From: Tepidanaerobacter syntrophicus
GTDB taxonomy: Bacteria > Bacillota > Thermosediminibacteria > Thermosediminibacterales > Tepidanaerobacteraceae
Direction of reading: 5' to 3'
Assembly: GCF_001485475.2 (NCBI RefSeq)
Contig: NZ_DF976999.1
Span: forward strand, 344,001 to 408,000
Length of the DNA stretch: 64,000 nt
Each line of letters opens with the position of its first letter. The stretch's first letter is position 1. The notes under the pieces were generated by a model, which did no database searches, was not told the DNA's origin, and was given only the letters and a program-made list of their open reading frames with translations. Positions 20,511-27,621 of the stretch are shown here, piece after piece. The translations under genes and the position numbers were made by a program.

Positions 20511-22454
20511 TCAATCAGTCTTTTGGCTGAAATAGTCGATTATCCCCTGGCATATCCCTTCGGCGGCTCTTTGTCTGAAGCTGTCATCCATTAAAAGCGC
20601 AAAATCGTTAGGATTTGTCATGAAGCCGACTTCCACCAGTACTGAGGGCATCTTTGTCTCTCTGGTGACTACAAGGCCCGGGCGCTCTACTATTCCTCTA
20701 TTGTTTAAATTTATGGCACTTATCAAAGCTTTTTGCACCGCCTGGGCAAGAAGTTTCTTTTCTGCCGTGGGATAATATAGGGTTTCGGTTCCGGAAGGAG
20801 TGGAACCGGTTGTGGCATTACTGTGTATGCTTATAAACAGGTCGGCGTTTAAATCATTTGCCATATTCGCTCTTTCATACAAGCCCACGTATGTATCATC
20901 ATCTCTTGTCATATAGACTTCGGCGCCGTTATCTTCAAGAACTTTTGCAAGCTTAAGGCCAATTCCCAGATTAATGTCCTTTTCCTGCACGCCATTTGCC
21001 AAAGCTCCGCACTCGCTGCCGCCATGGCCGGGGTCCACTACTATTTTCTTTCCTGTAAGCAGGCCTTCGGCAGCTGTTTGTGATGGGTACATTTCAAGCC
21101 TTATAAGGGATGATGGAGAATTTGACAGCAGCTGCCCCGTAGAGTAAGAAGCAGCATAGAATGTGATTTCAAGATTGCTGGCATTTCCGTCTTTTATCTT
21201 TGAAAACTCTATCCTGTCTATTACTCCATTGTTTACATTTATTGTTCCGCTGTTTGCCAAATCTTCTCCAAGTCCTGCATTATACGCAGTAAGTTTAAAC
21301 TTCTTCTTATTTTTTCCTTCGGTAAATTCATAATTGATTTTGCCGTCAGCATCAATATCTATAAATGCTACTCCACCTTGATTTGTAACCTCAATATTCG
21401 TGATGGTATCAATTTTAGAAAAAACAACCGATATATCGCTGCTGTTTTGACTTACTTGATAAGCAGCGTCCTTCTTTAAGTCAAAAACTACGCGCACGGT
21501 ATCATCGGAAAATTGCCCCAGCCTTATATTTTCTACGAAATCGTTGTCCGGTGTATCCACCGAGGTTTTCTCTCCCAGTTTGATATTTTTGATATCAAGC
21601 ACCAGTCTGTCGGGGTTTGAAAGGAGAAAATAATTTATGGTACAGCTGTCTGCTGCTTCTATATTTACCTTTAAATCTCCGTCGTCTTTCTTTGCCGTCA
21701 CATCTTTTAAAACGGTATCAAAAGTCAAATACAAGTTCTTTTTATCTGATGAGCTGCTTATTTTAGGACTAGCTGCAGATTTTAGATTTAAAACAATTCG
21801 TGCAGTAGGAGGATCCACTGATATTTCCCCTGCAATTGCCTTATCTAAAAATTCACTGTCCACATCAAAAACGTTTTCCTTTGTTCCAAGGTTCGCCTCA
21901 ACGTCGATTGCAAACTTACCCTCAATATCAGTATTTACTTCACTGTAGTTCAGCGGTCCGTCTCCCATAATTACAACTGCAGGTTTGCCATCCACTACTT
22001 CATAGGAAAAACCCGTTATCTTAGTTTTGCCGCTGTTTATTACGACTCTGCGCTGATCATTGTCCCAAGTTACATCAGCTCCTAGGGATTCGCTTAAAAA
22101 TCGCAGGGGTACCAGCGTCCTGTCGTTTACTATTGTGGCAGGGGCGTCAAGGGTGATTTCTTGCCCATCTACTACTGCTTTTTTATCATCAATCTTTAGT
22201 GTAATATTTTTGGAAGCTGTGGCAACTTTCACCAGCCTGTTTGTATTGTCCCAGGCAACCTGTGCCCCCAGGTTTTCAGAAATAACTCGCACAGGTGCCA
22301 GTGTCCGATCATTTACTATAACCGGCGGCACATCGGAATCAACTTTTTGTCCATTTATGTAAATTTCGATAGGCTTTGCATCTGCAAGAGCGTATGCGGG
22401 AAGGCCTATAAATAAAAGAAAGATTGCGGCTGCGGCAAATATTTTCTTTAGCAT
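20511..22454 (-). CDS. N-acetylmuramoyl-L-alanine amidase with CuAO-N and AMIN domains
   Basis: A 647-residue secreted cell-wall hydrolase. A signal peptide (cleavage after YALA, about residue 24) is followed by two copper-amine-oxidase N-type repeats (29-140; VNDRTLAPVRVISENLGAQV and VNDRTLVPLRFLSESLGADV). AMIN-like beta domains span about 145-455. The C-terminal Amidase_3 domain (469-643) has zinc ligands His477 (DPGHGG), Glu491 and His544 (SIHSNA), and catalytic Glu608 (VEVGFMTN). It cleaves the amide bond between MurNAc and the stem peptide. The same transcript may include the GerM lipoprotein upstream, although a terminator stands between them. Confidence 0.95.
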   Translation of the reverse strand: MLKKIFAAAAIFLLFIGLPAYALADAKPIEIYINGQKVDSDVPPVIVNDRTLAPVRVISENLGAQVAWDNTNRLVKVATASKNITLKIDDKKAVVDGQEITLDAPATIVNDRTLVPLRFLSESLGADVTWDNDQRRVVINSGKTKITGFSYEVVDGKPAVVIMGDGPLNYSEVNTDIEGKFAIDVEANLGTKENVFDVDSEFLDKAIAGEISVDPPTARIVLNLKSAASPKISSSSDKKNLYLTFDTVLKDVTAKKDDGDLKVNIEAADSCTINYFLLSNPDRLVLDIKNIKLGEKTSVDTPDNDFVENIRLGQFSDDTVRVVFDLKKDAAYQVSQNSSDISVVFSKIDTITNIEVTNQGGVAFIDIDADGKINYEFTEGKNKKKFKLTAYNAGLGEDLANSGTINVNNGVIDRIEFSKIKDGNASNLEITFYAASYSTGQLLSNSPSSLIRLEMYPSQTAAEGLLTGKKIVVDPGHGGSECGALANGVQEKDINLGIGLKLAKVLEDNGAEVYMTRDDDTYVGLYERANMANDLNADLFISIHSNATTGSTPSGTETLYYPTAEKKLLAQAVQKALISAINLNNRGIVERPGLVVTRETKMPSVLVEVGFMTNPNDFALLMDDSFRQRAAEGICQGIIDYFSQKTD

Positions 22455-22580
22455 GTCTTTGAAAACCTCCTATGATAGCTGCAGTTAGTCTAGTAATAAT
22501 AAATCACATATTAATAACTTCGACTCTATAGCTTAAAATCCTCTATAAAAAAATAAGTGTAATCAAATTGTAAAATATGA

Positions 22581-22626
22581 AAAAGACAAATAAAGACTGT
22601 TTAAAGCTTTACCGCTCAAAACAGCC
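22581..22626 (-). terminator. Terminator after the GerM-domain gene
   Basis: GACTGTTT (22595-22602) pairs with AAACAGCC (22619-22626), including one G-T pair. On the minus strand it is followed by TTTATTTGTCTTTTTC. It lies 24 bp after the stop codon. Confidence 0.7.
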
Positions 22627-22649
22627 TTCCTCTCAAGGCGCTGAATTTC

Positions 22650-23588
22650 CTATTTTACCTTATTATACCATTTTTCAGGTTTGATCGGGTCTTTAATGCT
22701 CATATTGCTCGTAACGTAATCTAGCTTCTTGCCATTTACTAAAAGCTGAACCTGGTCAATGCCGTCGATAGAAGTAAGGGTTCGCACTACAGAATCTATT
22801 GCAATTTCGGCATACTGAACTTCATCATTAAATGCAAAAAGCGCATCTAAATCCAGGTCAATCTCCGCTGTTCCGTCTTTTATTTGAAATTCCCTGATTT
22901 TCATTTTGTTTGGAAAAACACTTATGCCCTCTATTCCCTCTATACCTTCTGACAAATATCTTAGTGCTTCTTTTGCCCTGTCTTCCGCCGATGTTTTATC
23001 GGTCTTGATAGTCAAAGGAATTAAATATTTTTTGTTACTATCGGTATAATAGACAGTAATGTATTTACTAAGTTCTGCCGGATTGTCCTTGTCTTGTGCG
23101 TATTGCTCCGGGTTTACCGGGTTTATGAACTTAGGTCTTTCCAGCATGCTCGCAAAAGGTTTGCCATTTACGCTGATATTTATATGAAGGATATTGTCAC
23201 ACTCTGTAAGGGTATAGACGATTTGTTTTACTGCAAGTTCAGTTAATTCCCTGGAAACATCCACTGATACAATATCCTGATTTATATTCAAACTATTTAT
23301 CTTTACATCTGATACGCCGCTTTCAAATCCTTCCGGCACATCGCCTGAAAACAGCAAATTAATGGTAGTGCTGACCTTTTCTATATAATTGTCTGAATTT
23401 ACATCGATATTATAGCTTACCGGCACAAGAAAGCCCGACTTTATATAATATATAAAAGCCATATTTTCCGCAGGAGGCTCTGCAGCTTGACCTAAAGGCT
23501 CTGCTCCCGGTGAATTGCCGCTGCAGCCTGCAAGCACAAAAATCATAAATAAAATTAATATGAGGTTGAGTGTTTTTTTCAAGCCCAT
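22650..23588 (-). CDS. GerM-domain lipoprotein
   Basis: This 312-residue protein has a lipoprotein signal peptide with lipobox VLAGC (Cys22), so it should be anchored on the outer face of the membrane. Two GerM domains follow, about 45-160 and 190-300, each with the TLL.G..PEG-type and DLDALFAFND/VDVSRELTEL-type segments. GerM proteins act in sporulation and germination or cell-wall assembly; this one pairs with the neighbouring amidase. The start is ATG at 23588, or TTG at 23582 with AGAAGG at better spacing. Either gives an intact signal peptide. Confidence 0.88.
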   Translation of the reverse strand: MGLKKTLNLILILFMIFVLAGCSGNSPGAEPLGQAAEPPAENMAFIYYIKSGFLVPVSYNIDVNSDNYIEKVSTTINLLFSGDVPEGFESGVSDVKINSLNINQDIVSVDVSRELTELAVKQIVYTLTECDNILHINISVNGKPFASMLERPKFINPVNPEQYAQDKDNPAELSKYITVYYTDSNKKYLIPLTIKTDKTSAEDRAKEALRYLSEGIEGIEGISVFPNKMKIREFQIKDGTAEIDLDLDALFAFNDEVQYAEIAIDSVVRTLTSIDGIDQVQLLVNGKKLDYVTSNMSIKDPIKPEKWYNKVK

Positions 23589-23642
23589 TACCTTCTTTAT
23601 GCTTCATATTAACTTTATTCTATCACATAAGCGGCTGTTTAT

Positions 23643-24335
23643 CTACGGCCTTGGAAAGATTTTTCGTTTTTGCTTTAAAAGCCTTTTCTGAAGCTTATTT
23701 TCGTTTATTCGATAGCTTAAAGTAAAGAGGCTGTCGATTAAATGCACATTTTCTATAAGAATATCTTCATTTTCAAGTTTGATTTCTACCGGTGTAAAAT
23801 TCCAAATGCCTCGAATGCGAGTTTTTTCAAGGATACCTGCGACTTTTTCAGCTTCGCCTTTTGGCACTGTCATTACCGCAATATCTATCTCGTTCTCTTT
23901 AATAAAATATTCAATCTCTTCTGTCGAATATATAGGGACATTATTAATTTTACGGCCTATCAAAGCAGGATTTGTATCAAAAACCGCCACTATATCAAAG
24001 CCATGGGTTCTAAACTCGCCATAATTTACCAAAGCCTGGCCAAGATTCCCCGCTCCTATAAGAACCATCTTATGCACTGTATCTAAACCTAAAATTTTAG
24101 ATATTTCAAGATAAAGCTGTTGAACATTGTAGCCATAGCCTTGCTGGCCAAATTCGCCGAAATTGTTTAAATCCTGTCTTATTTGGGATGCGGTAAAACC
24201 TAAAATTTTACTAAGTTCTTGGGATGAAACCCGCTCCACGTTGTTCTTTAACAAATTCCCCAAGCACTCATAGTATTTAGGAAGCCGCTTTATAACAGCT
24301 ACTGAAACCCTTTTTATTTCATCGGGTTGGTCCAA
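23643..24335 (-). CDS. rex: Redox-sensing transcriptional repressor Rex
   Basis: Rex represses fermentation and NADH-oxidising genes and leaves DNA when NADH rises. The winged helix is at the N-terminus (VAVIKRLPKYYECL, then GFTASQIRQDLNNFGEFG). A Rossmann domain follows with VLIGAGNLGQALVNY, and a C-terminal swapped helix. The preferred start is TTG at 24335, behind GGGTGAT; a GTG at 24344 is also open. An imperfect palindrome over its own -10 element suggests autoregulation. It is separated from the GerM gene by about 55 bp. Confidence 0.95.
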   Translation of the reverse strand: MDQPDEIKRVSVAVIKRLPKYYECLGNLLKNNVERVSSQELSKILGFTASQIRQDLNNFGEFGQQGYGYNVQQLYLEISKILGLDTVHKMVLIGAGNLGQALVNYGEFRTHGFDIVAVFDTNPALIGRKINNVPIYSTEEIEYFIKENEIDIAVMTVPKGEAEKVAGILEKTRIRGIWNFTPVEIKLENEDILIENVHLIDSLFTLSYRINENKLQKRLLKQKRKIFPRP

Positions 24336-24360
24336 AAATATCACCCCGTTTGAGTTTGCT

Positions 24361-24397
24361 TTGTCATAAATATATCACAAGGGATTTTTTCAGTCAA
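24361..24397 (-). promoter_or_regulatory. rex promoter with overlapping Rex-like operator
   Basis: On the minus strand TTGACT (24392-24397) and TATATT (24369-24374) are 17 bp apart. The -10 lies inside TTGTGATATATTTATGACAA (24361-24380), an imperfect palindrome with TTGT/ACAA ends and TTGTGA on one side, resembling Rex sites. Binding there would shut the promoter. The right half departs from the canonical TCACAA and the total is 20 rather than 18 bp, so the operator call is tentative. Confidence 0.55.
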
Positions 24398-24398
24398 A

Positions 24399-25478
24399 TC
24401 AAACATTAAATCGGAAATTGATAATGTCGCCGTCCTGAACGATATATTCTTTGCCTTCAAGCCTGAGTTTTCCAAGTTCCCGAGCTTTTGCCATACTTCC
24501 GCCGCATTCTTTAAAATCCTTAAAGTTGATTACCTCTGCCCTTATAAATCCCCGCTCTATATCAGAATGGATCTTGCCTGCAGCAGCCTTCGCATTTGTT
24601 CCTTTCTTTATTGTCCATGCTTTGACCTCATCTTCGCCGGCAGTCAAAAAGGATATGAGATCCAATTTCTCGTAAATAGCCTTTGCCAGCATATCTATTC
24701 CAGACTCCTTAATATTCAGTTCCTTCATAAACTCAGCCCTGTCTCCTTCGTCAAGCTCGCTGAGCTCTACCTCTGTCTTTGCGCTTATTTCAAGCACCGG
24801 AAGATTTTTCTCTTTACAGTATCTGAGTACTTCTTCTCTTTGCTCCCACCCGTTTACCAGCTGGTCTTCGTCAATATTTACCACTATTATCATCGGTTTT
24901 GCAGTAAAAAAATCCAGATGTTCTATCATTTTTTTCTCTTCATCGGAAAGTTCTATATCAGAAACTCCTATCTCATTTTCCAGTGGCTCCCGAAGTTTTT
25001 TCAAGATTTCTCTTTCGGCTTCGGCCTCTTTGGTAATCTTTTTACTGGTATTTATTCGTTCAAGCCTTGTTTCCACAAGCTGCAGGTCTGCTAAAAGAAG
25101 TTCCAAATTAATATTTTCTATATCCCTTAAAACATCTATGGAGCCTTCCGGGTGTATTACATTTTCGTCCTTGAATGCCCTTACTATGTGAACCAGGCAG
25201 TCCACCTTCCTTATATTATCCAGAAACTGGTTGCCGCCTTTCCCTTCTCCTCTTGTAAGGCCCGGTATGTCTGTAACTTCTATCTGTGCATATGTAACCT
25301 TTTTCGGCTTGTAGATTTCGGCTAGAAAATCCACCCTTTCGTCCGGAACTTTTGCAAGGCCAAAATTCGCATCCAGTTTTCCGCTTTGGAAAGCGCTGGT
25401 CTCAATTCCTGCATGTGTAAGTAAATTAAAAAAAGTGGTCTTCCCCACTGTAGGTAAACCAATTAACCCAACTTTCAC
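24399..25478 (-). CDS. ychF: YchF/Obg-type GTP/ATP-binding protein
   Basis: This member of the universally conserved YchF subfamily binds ATP in preference to GTP and associates with ribosomes and the redox response. It has the P-loop GLPTVGKTTFFNLL, switch II TDIPGLTRGEGKGG, and in place of NKxD the YchF-type VNIDED. The C-terminal TGS-like domain ends with EYIVQDGDIINFRFNV. The GTG at 25478 (reading MKVGLIGLPTVGKT) is preferred, with GGAGGCG upstream; an ATG at 25496 is too close to that site. About 359 residues. Confidence 0.94.
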   Translation of the reverse strand: MKVGLIGLPTVGKTTFFNLLTHAGIETSAFQSGKLDANFGLAKVPDERVDFLAEIYKPKKVTYAQIEVTDIPGLTRGEGKGGNQFLDNIRKVDCLVHIVRAFKDENVIHPEGSIDVLRDIENINLELLLADLQLVETRLERINTSKKITKEAEAEREILKKLREPLENEIGVSDIELSDEEKKMIEHLDFFTAKPMIIVVNIDEDQLVNGWEQREEVLRYCKEKNLPVLEISAKTEVELSELDEGDRAEFMKELNIKESGIDMLAKAIYEKLDLISFLTAGEDEVKAWTIKKGTNAKAAAGKIHSDIERGFIRAEVINFKDFKECGGSMAKARELGKLRLEGKEYIVQDGDIINFRFNV

Positions 25479-25499
25479 TTTAACATTCGCCTCCATTAT

Positions 25500-25985
25500 T
25501 TAAATAATATATTTTCTTGGCTTTACTGAATAATGAATGAAGTTTACAAGATTGTTTATGTCAAAAACAGGAAGGCCTGATATATCATGTATCATCCGGG
25601 TAAAAGGACACATGTTAGTGCATTCCAAAATAATAGCTCCGGCGTCGGGATTTTCGGTGATAAATTCTTCTGTCATTTCCTTGATTTCATAATTTAATAT
25701 TTCCAAATCTAGGTCAGGCTTGTTCCCTATAAAAACCGACGGAAATATCGCGTCTTCTTTCATCCCCTTTATTATAACAGGAATATCGTAAGAAGACCAT
25801 CCCACACCTATTCCCATTATTTTGTTTGGCTGGGCGCCTTTAACTATTTTGTATTTCACCGGAAAATCAAATGTTTCAGCGTTTCCTATATCGCCCGGGA
25901 GCCTTGGGAAAATCGTGTCAAGCATTAGTATACCAATAGTTTGGCCGTAATTAGTATATCCGCCTTTGAATTTCACGAAATTCAT
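25500..25985 (-). pseudogene. Aspartate/glutamate racemase-like gene with an internal deletion
   Basis: The N-terminus (IGILMLDTIFPRLPGDIGNA, then FPVKYKIVKGAQPNKIMG) and the C-terminus (AIILECTNMCPFTRMIHDIS, then LPVFDINNLVNFIHY) match aspartate/glutamate/hydantoin racemase-like proteins. The protein is only 161 residues, whereas relatives are about 220-250. The part missing between them should carry the first catalytic cysteine and its surrounding helices. The frame stays open, so the gene may be an in-frame deletion remnant. The second cysteine region (ECTNMCPF) remains. It lies 3 bp before the ychF reading frame begins (ATG at 25496). Confidence 0.6.
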
Positions 25986-26072
25986 CTCCTATTATTTGCC
26001 TTACCATCAATATAACAAAGAGGCGAGCAAAACTCAATAAAATCTCGCCGCTAAAATGGGAAATTGCGGCTC

Positions 26073-26101
26073 TTGAATTTTGTCACGTTTTATATTATAA
26101 T
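26073..26101 (+). promoter_or_regulatory. Sigma-A promoter of tRNA-Ala(CGC)/tRNA-Val
   Basis: TTGAAT (26073-26078) and a perfect TATAAT (26096-26101) are 17 bp apart, 32 bp before the first tRNA. Confidence 0.75.
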
Positions 26102-26133
26102 AAATTTGCTGTCGCACTTAAATTTTGGAAATT

Positions 26134-26209
26134 GGGGATATAGCTCAGCTGGGAGAGCGTCTGGTTCGCAATCAGAAGGTCAGGGGTTCGATCCCCCTTA
26201 TCTCCACCA
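26134..26209 (+). tRNA. tRNA-Ala (anticodon CGC)
   Basis: A 76-nt cloverleaf with acceptor GGGGATA/TATCTCC, anticodon loop TTCGCAA giving CGC, T-loop TTCGATC and encoded CCA. It is one of the few plus-strand genes in the first half of the window. Confidence 0.95.
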
Positions 26210-26214
26210 TATAT

Positions 26215-26289
26215 GGGCACGTAGCTCAGGGGGAGAGCGCTTGACTCACATTCAAGAGGTCGCAGGTTCGAAACCTGCCGCGCCCACCA
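26215..26289 (+). tRNA. tRNA-Val (anticodon CAC)
   Basis: A 75-nt cloverleaf with anticodon arm CTTGA-CTCACAT-TCAAG giving CAC, T-loop TTCGAAA and encoded CCA. The acceptor GGGCACG/CGCGCCC has an A5-C68 mismatch, which is unusual but tolerable. It lies five bases after tRNA-Ala(CGC). Confidence 0.93.
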
Positions 26290-26340
26290 TACCATATATA
26301 TCAAGGCGTTCAGCAAGAACTGACTACTTGGTTTTTTGTC

Positions 26341-26368
26341 TTGACATATCCTGCAAAAGTGGTATACT
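26341..26368 (+). promoter_or_regulatory. Sigma-A promoter of tRNA-Ala(GGC)
   Basis: A perfect TTGACA (26341-26346) and TATACT (26363-26368) are 16 bp apart. They are placed between tRNA-Val and the next tRNA-Ala, so the latter has its own transcription start. Confidence 0.8.
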
Positions 26369-26391
26369 GATAAGCGTCTGTAAAAGTTTCC

Positions 26392-26467
26392 GGGGATATA
26401 GCTCAGCTGGGAGAGCGCTTGAATGGCATTCAAGAGGCCAGGGGTTCGAATCCCCTTATCTCCACCA
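26392..26467 (+). tRNA. tRNA-Ala (anticodon GGC)
   Basis: A 76-nt cloverleaf with acceptor GGGGATA/TATCTCC, anticodon arm CTTGA-ATGGCAT-TCAAG giving GGC, T-loop TTCGAAT and encoded CCA. Its acceptor and D arm are identical to those of tRNA-Ala(CGC). Confidence 0.97.
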
Positions 26468-26479
26468 AATAAGAAATCT

Positions 26480-26515
26480 AAAACCCTTGTGATTAAACTC
26501 GCAAGGGTTTTTTGT
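26480..26515 (+). terminator. Terminator after tRNA-Ala(GGC)
   Basis: AAACCCTTG (26481-26489) pairs perfectly with CAAGGGTTT (26502-26510), followed by TTTG. It ends the plus-strand tRNA unit. Confidence 0.9.
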
Positions 26516-26519
26516 ATTT

Positions 26520-26546
26520 AACACAAGGAGTCAGTCCCTCTGTGCT
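26520..26546 (-). repeat. Interspersed repeat, family B (diverged copy)
   Basis: Read on the minus strand this is AGCACAGAGGGACTGACTCC followed by TTGTGTT, one base different from the family B core found five more times at 28721-29858. It lies between the tRNA terminator and the displaced Rpn fragment. Confidence 0.85.
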
Positions 26547-26549
26547 GTT

Positions 26550-26669
26550 TCATCTCTTTAAGAGCGGCGCTTGCTTTCCATCTTTCTTTTCCGTGGTATA
26601 TTACAAGAGGTATTATTATTGGAAGTTTATTTAGCTGTTCCTTTCTAACCTTTGATTCCCAGATTTCTA
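26550..26669 (-). pseudogene. 120-bp displaced fragment of the Rpn-family nuclease gene
   Basis: These 120 bases match 28230-28349, inside the intact Rpn gene, with a single difference (C at 26568, T at 28248). No start codon or flanking coding sequence accompanies them. The match ends abruptly on both sides, at family B repeat DNA on the left and at a terminator hairpin on the right. It is a recent copy or remnant and not a functional gene. Confidence 0.9.
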
Positions 26670-26712
26670 AAAAAAAAAGAAGAACCAACCGATTAAGATC
26701 AATTCTTCTTTT
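26668..26712 (-). terminator. Terminator of the toxin-antitoxin operon
   Basis: AAGAAGAA (26677-26684) pairs with TTCTTCTT (26703-26710). On the minus strand the stem runs into a stretch of ten or more T. The segment 26669-26757 is related in sequence to 27541-27619, which stands in the same position behind the Rpn gene. Confidence 0.75.
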
Positions 26713-26763
26713 AATGTGCCGTGTCTTGCTAATAAGTGCATAAGTGAGTGCCTGATGCCATTA

Positions 26764-26994
26764 TTAAGCTACCATTTCACTGTAGTTTACAATAAATACT
26801 TCTGCTTTGTTTTTCTTTATTTCTTCCACAATGGATTCTAATTTTAAGGCTGTTTTGGTATCTAGATAATACTCTCCACACTGCTTGCAGATATTTGCAG
26901 GCACATTTTTTATAATTATTATTCCTTCTCCAAAATCAACAATGTGATTTACTTTTCCCTCTGTCAAATTAGCTTTGCAAATAATGCAATTCAT
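26764..26994 (-). CDS. MqsA/YgiT-type zinc-finger antitoxin
   Basis: This 76-residue protein has two CxxC pairs (Cys3/Cys6 and Cys36/Cys39, in NICKQCGEYYLD), matching the zinc-binding N-terminal domain of MqsA-type antitoxins. A short helical tail follows. It lacks the C-terminal helix-turn-helix of full MqsA, so it may neutralise the toxin without itself being a complete repressor. It follows the DUF4258 gene by five bases, giving the toxin-first order of mqsRA loci. Confidence 0.8.
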   Translation of the reverse strand: MNCIICKANLTEGKVNHIVDFGEGIIIIKNVPANICKQCGEYYLDTKTALKLESIVEEIKKNKAEVFIVNYSEMVA

Positions 26995-26999
26995 GGTAC

Positions 27000-27314
27000 C
27001 TACCTCCTTCTAGTTTTTAAATCATCTAACCATTCGCTTTTACTCGGGTAGTATGCCGTTATCATCCAAATATTGTCCTCTTCCAAGGCACATACCACAT
27101 GAATACTTTTATTATCAACTGTATTGCCTAGTATAAGGCAACTTGGATAAGGATAGTCATCTTCATAATACTCTATAATTTCTCCGTTTGAAAGGCAATT
27201 TATAATATCTTTAATCTTTATTCCTCTTTGCTGCATTCTAGTTAAAATATGTCCACTCCACTTTATCTTATCTTTTTTCAAAGCCTCTTTAATGCTATCC
27301 ATATTAAATGCCAT
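27000..27314 (-). CDS. DUF4258 protein, probable toxin of a type II pair
   Basis: The 104-residue protein matches DUF4258: SGHILTRMQQRGIKIKDI, then GEIIEYYEDDYPYPSCLI and IWMITAYYPSKSEW. The domain is thought to have a RelE/ParE-like fold, and it is usually followed by a small YgiT-type zinc-finger gene, as here. An mRNA-interferase activity is inferred from family context. Its ATG has GGAGG-type sequence (acGGAGGtaaat) upstream. It is probably transcribed alone with the antitoxin. Confidence 0.8.
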   Translation of the reverse strand: MAFNMDSIKEALKKDKIKWSGHILTRMQQRGIKIKDIINCLSNGEIIEYYEDDYPYPSCLILGNTVDNKSIHVVCALEEDNIWMITAYYPSKSEWLDDLKTRRR

Positions 27315-27536
27315 ATTTACCTCCGTGCGCCTATCCTTTTACTGCTTAGATTGCTTTTAATTATATTATACAGTAAACAATAATAATATACCATGTTTGA
27401 TTTAAGGCACAAAAAGGACATCTTCAGAGCATTTAAAAATACTACGTTTCCCGAGAGTAGATAAAAATAACGATATAATGATAAGAAAGACGCCTCCAGG
27501 TAAGCTAATACTTTTTAAGCCTACCTAATTGGCTGG
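27315..27536. other. Non-coding stretch upstream of the toxin-antitoxin pair
   Basis: No open frame of interest. On the minus strand a TATAAT occurs near 27368, about 50 bp before the toxin start, but without a convincing -35. Around 27494-27525, AGGTAAGCT and AGCCTACCT can partly pair. Nothing else is recognisable. Confidence 0.4.
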
Positions 27537-27577
27537 TTAAAAAAAGAAGAACCAACCAGCTAAGGTCAGTTCTCTTG
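27537..27577 (-). terminator. Terminator of the Rpn-family gene
   Basis: AAGAAGAAC (27544-27552) pairs with GTTCTCTT (27569-27576) with one bulged base, followed on the minus strand by seven T. The 27541-27619 segment is homologous to 26669-26757 behind the antitoxin gene. Confidence 0.65.
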
Positions 27578-27621
27578 TGTATCAGTTACTTAATAAGTGT
27601 ATAAGTGAGTGCTTGACGCCT

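Noticed and set aside
26064-26492. Plus- and minus-strand open frames across the three tRNA genes
   Set aside because: Their sequence is tRNA (GYSSAGRA- and LSQLSYIP-type readings), a common artefact. The tRNA folds explain the conservation.
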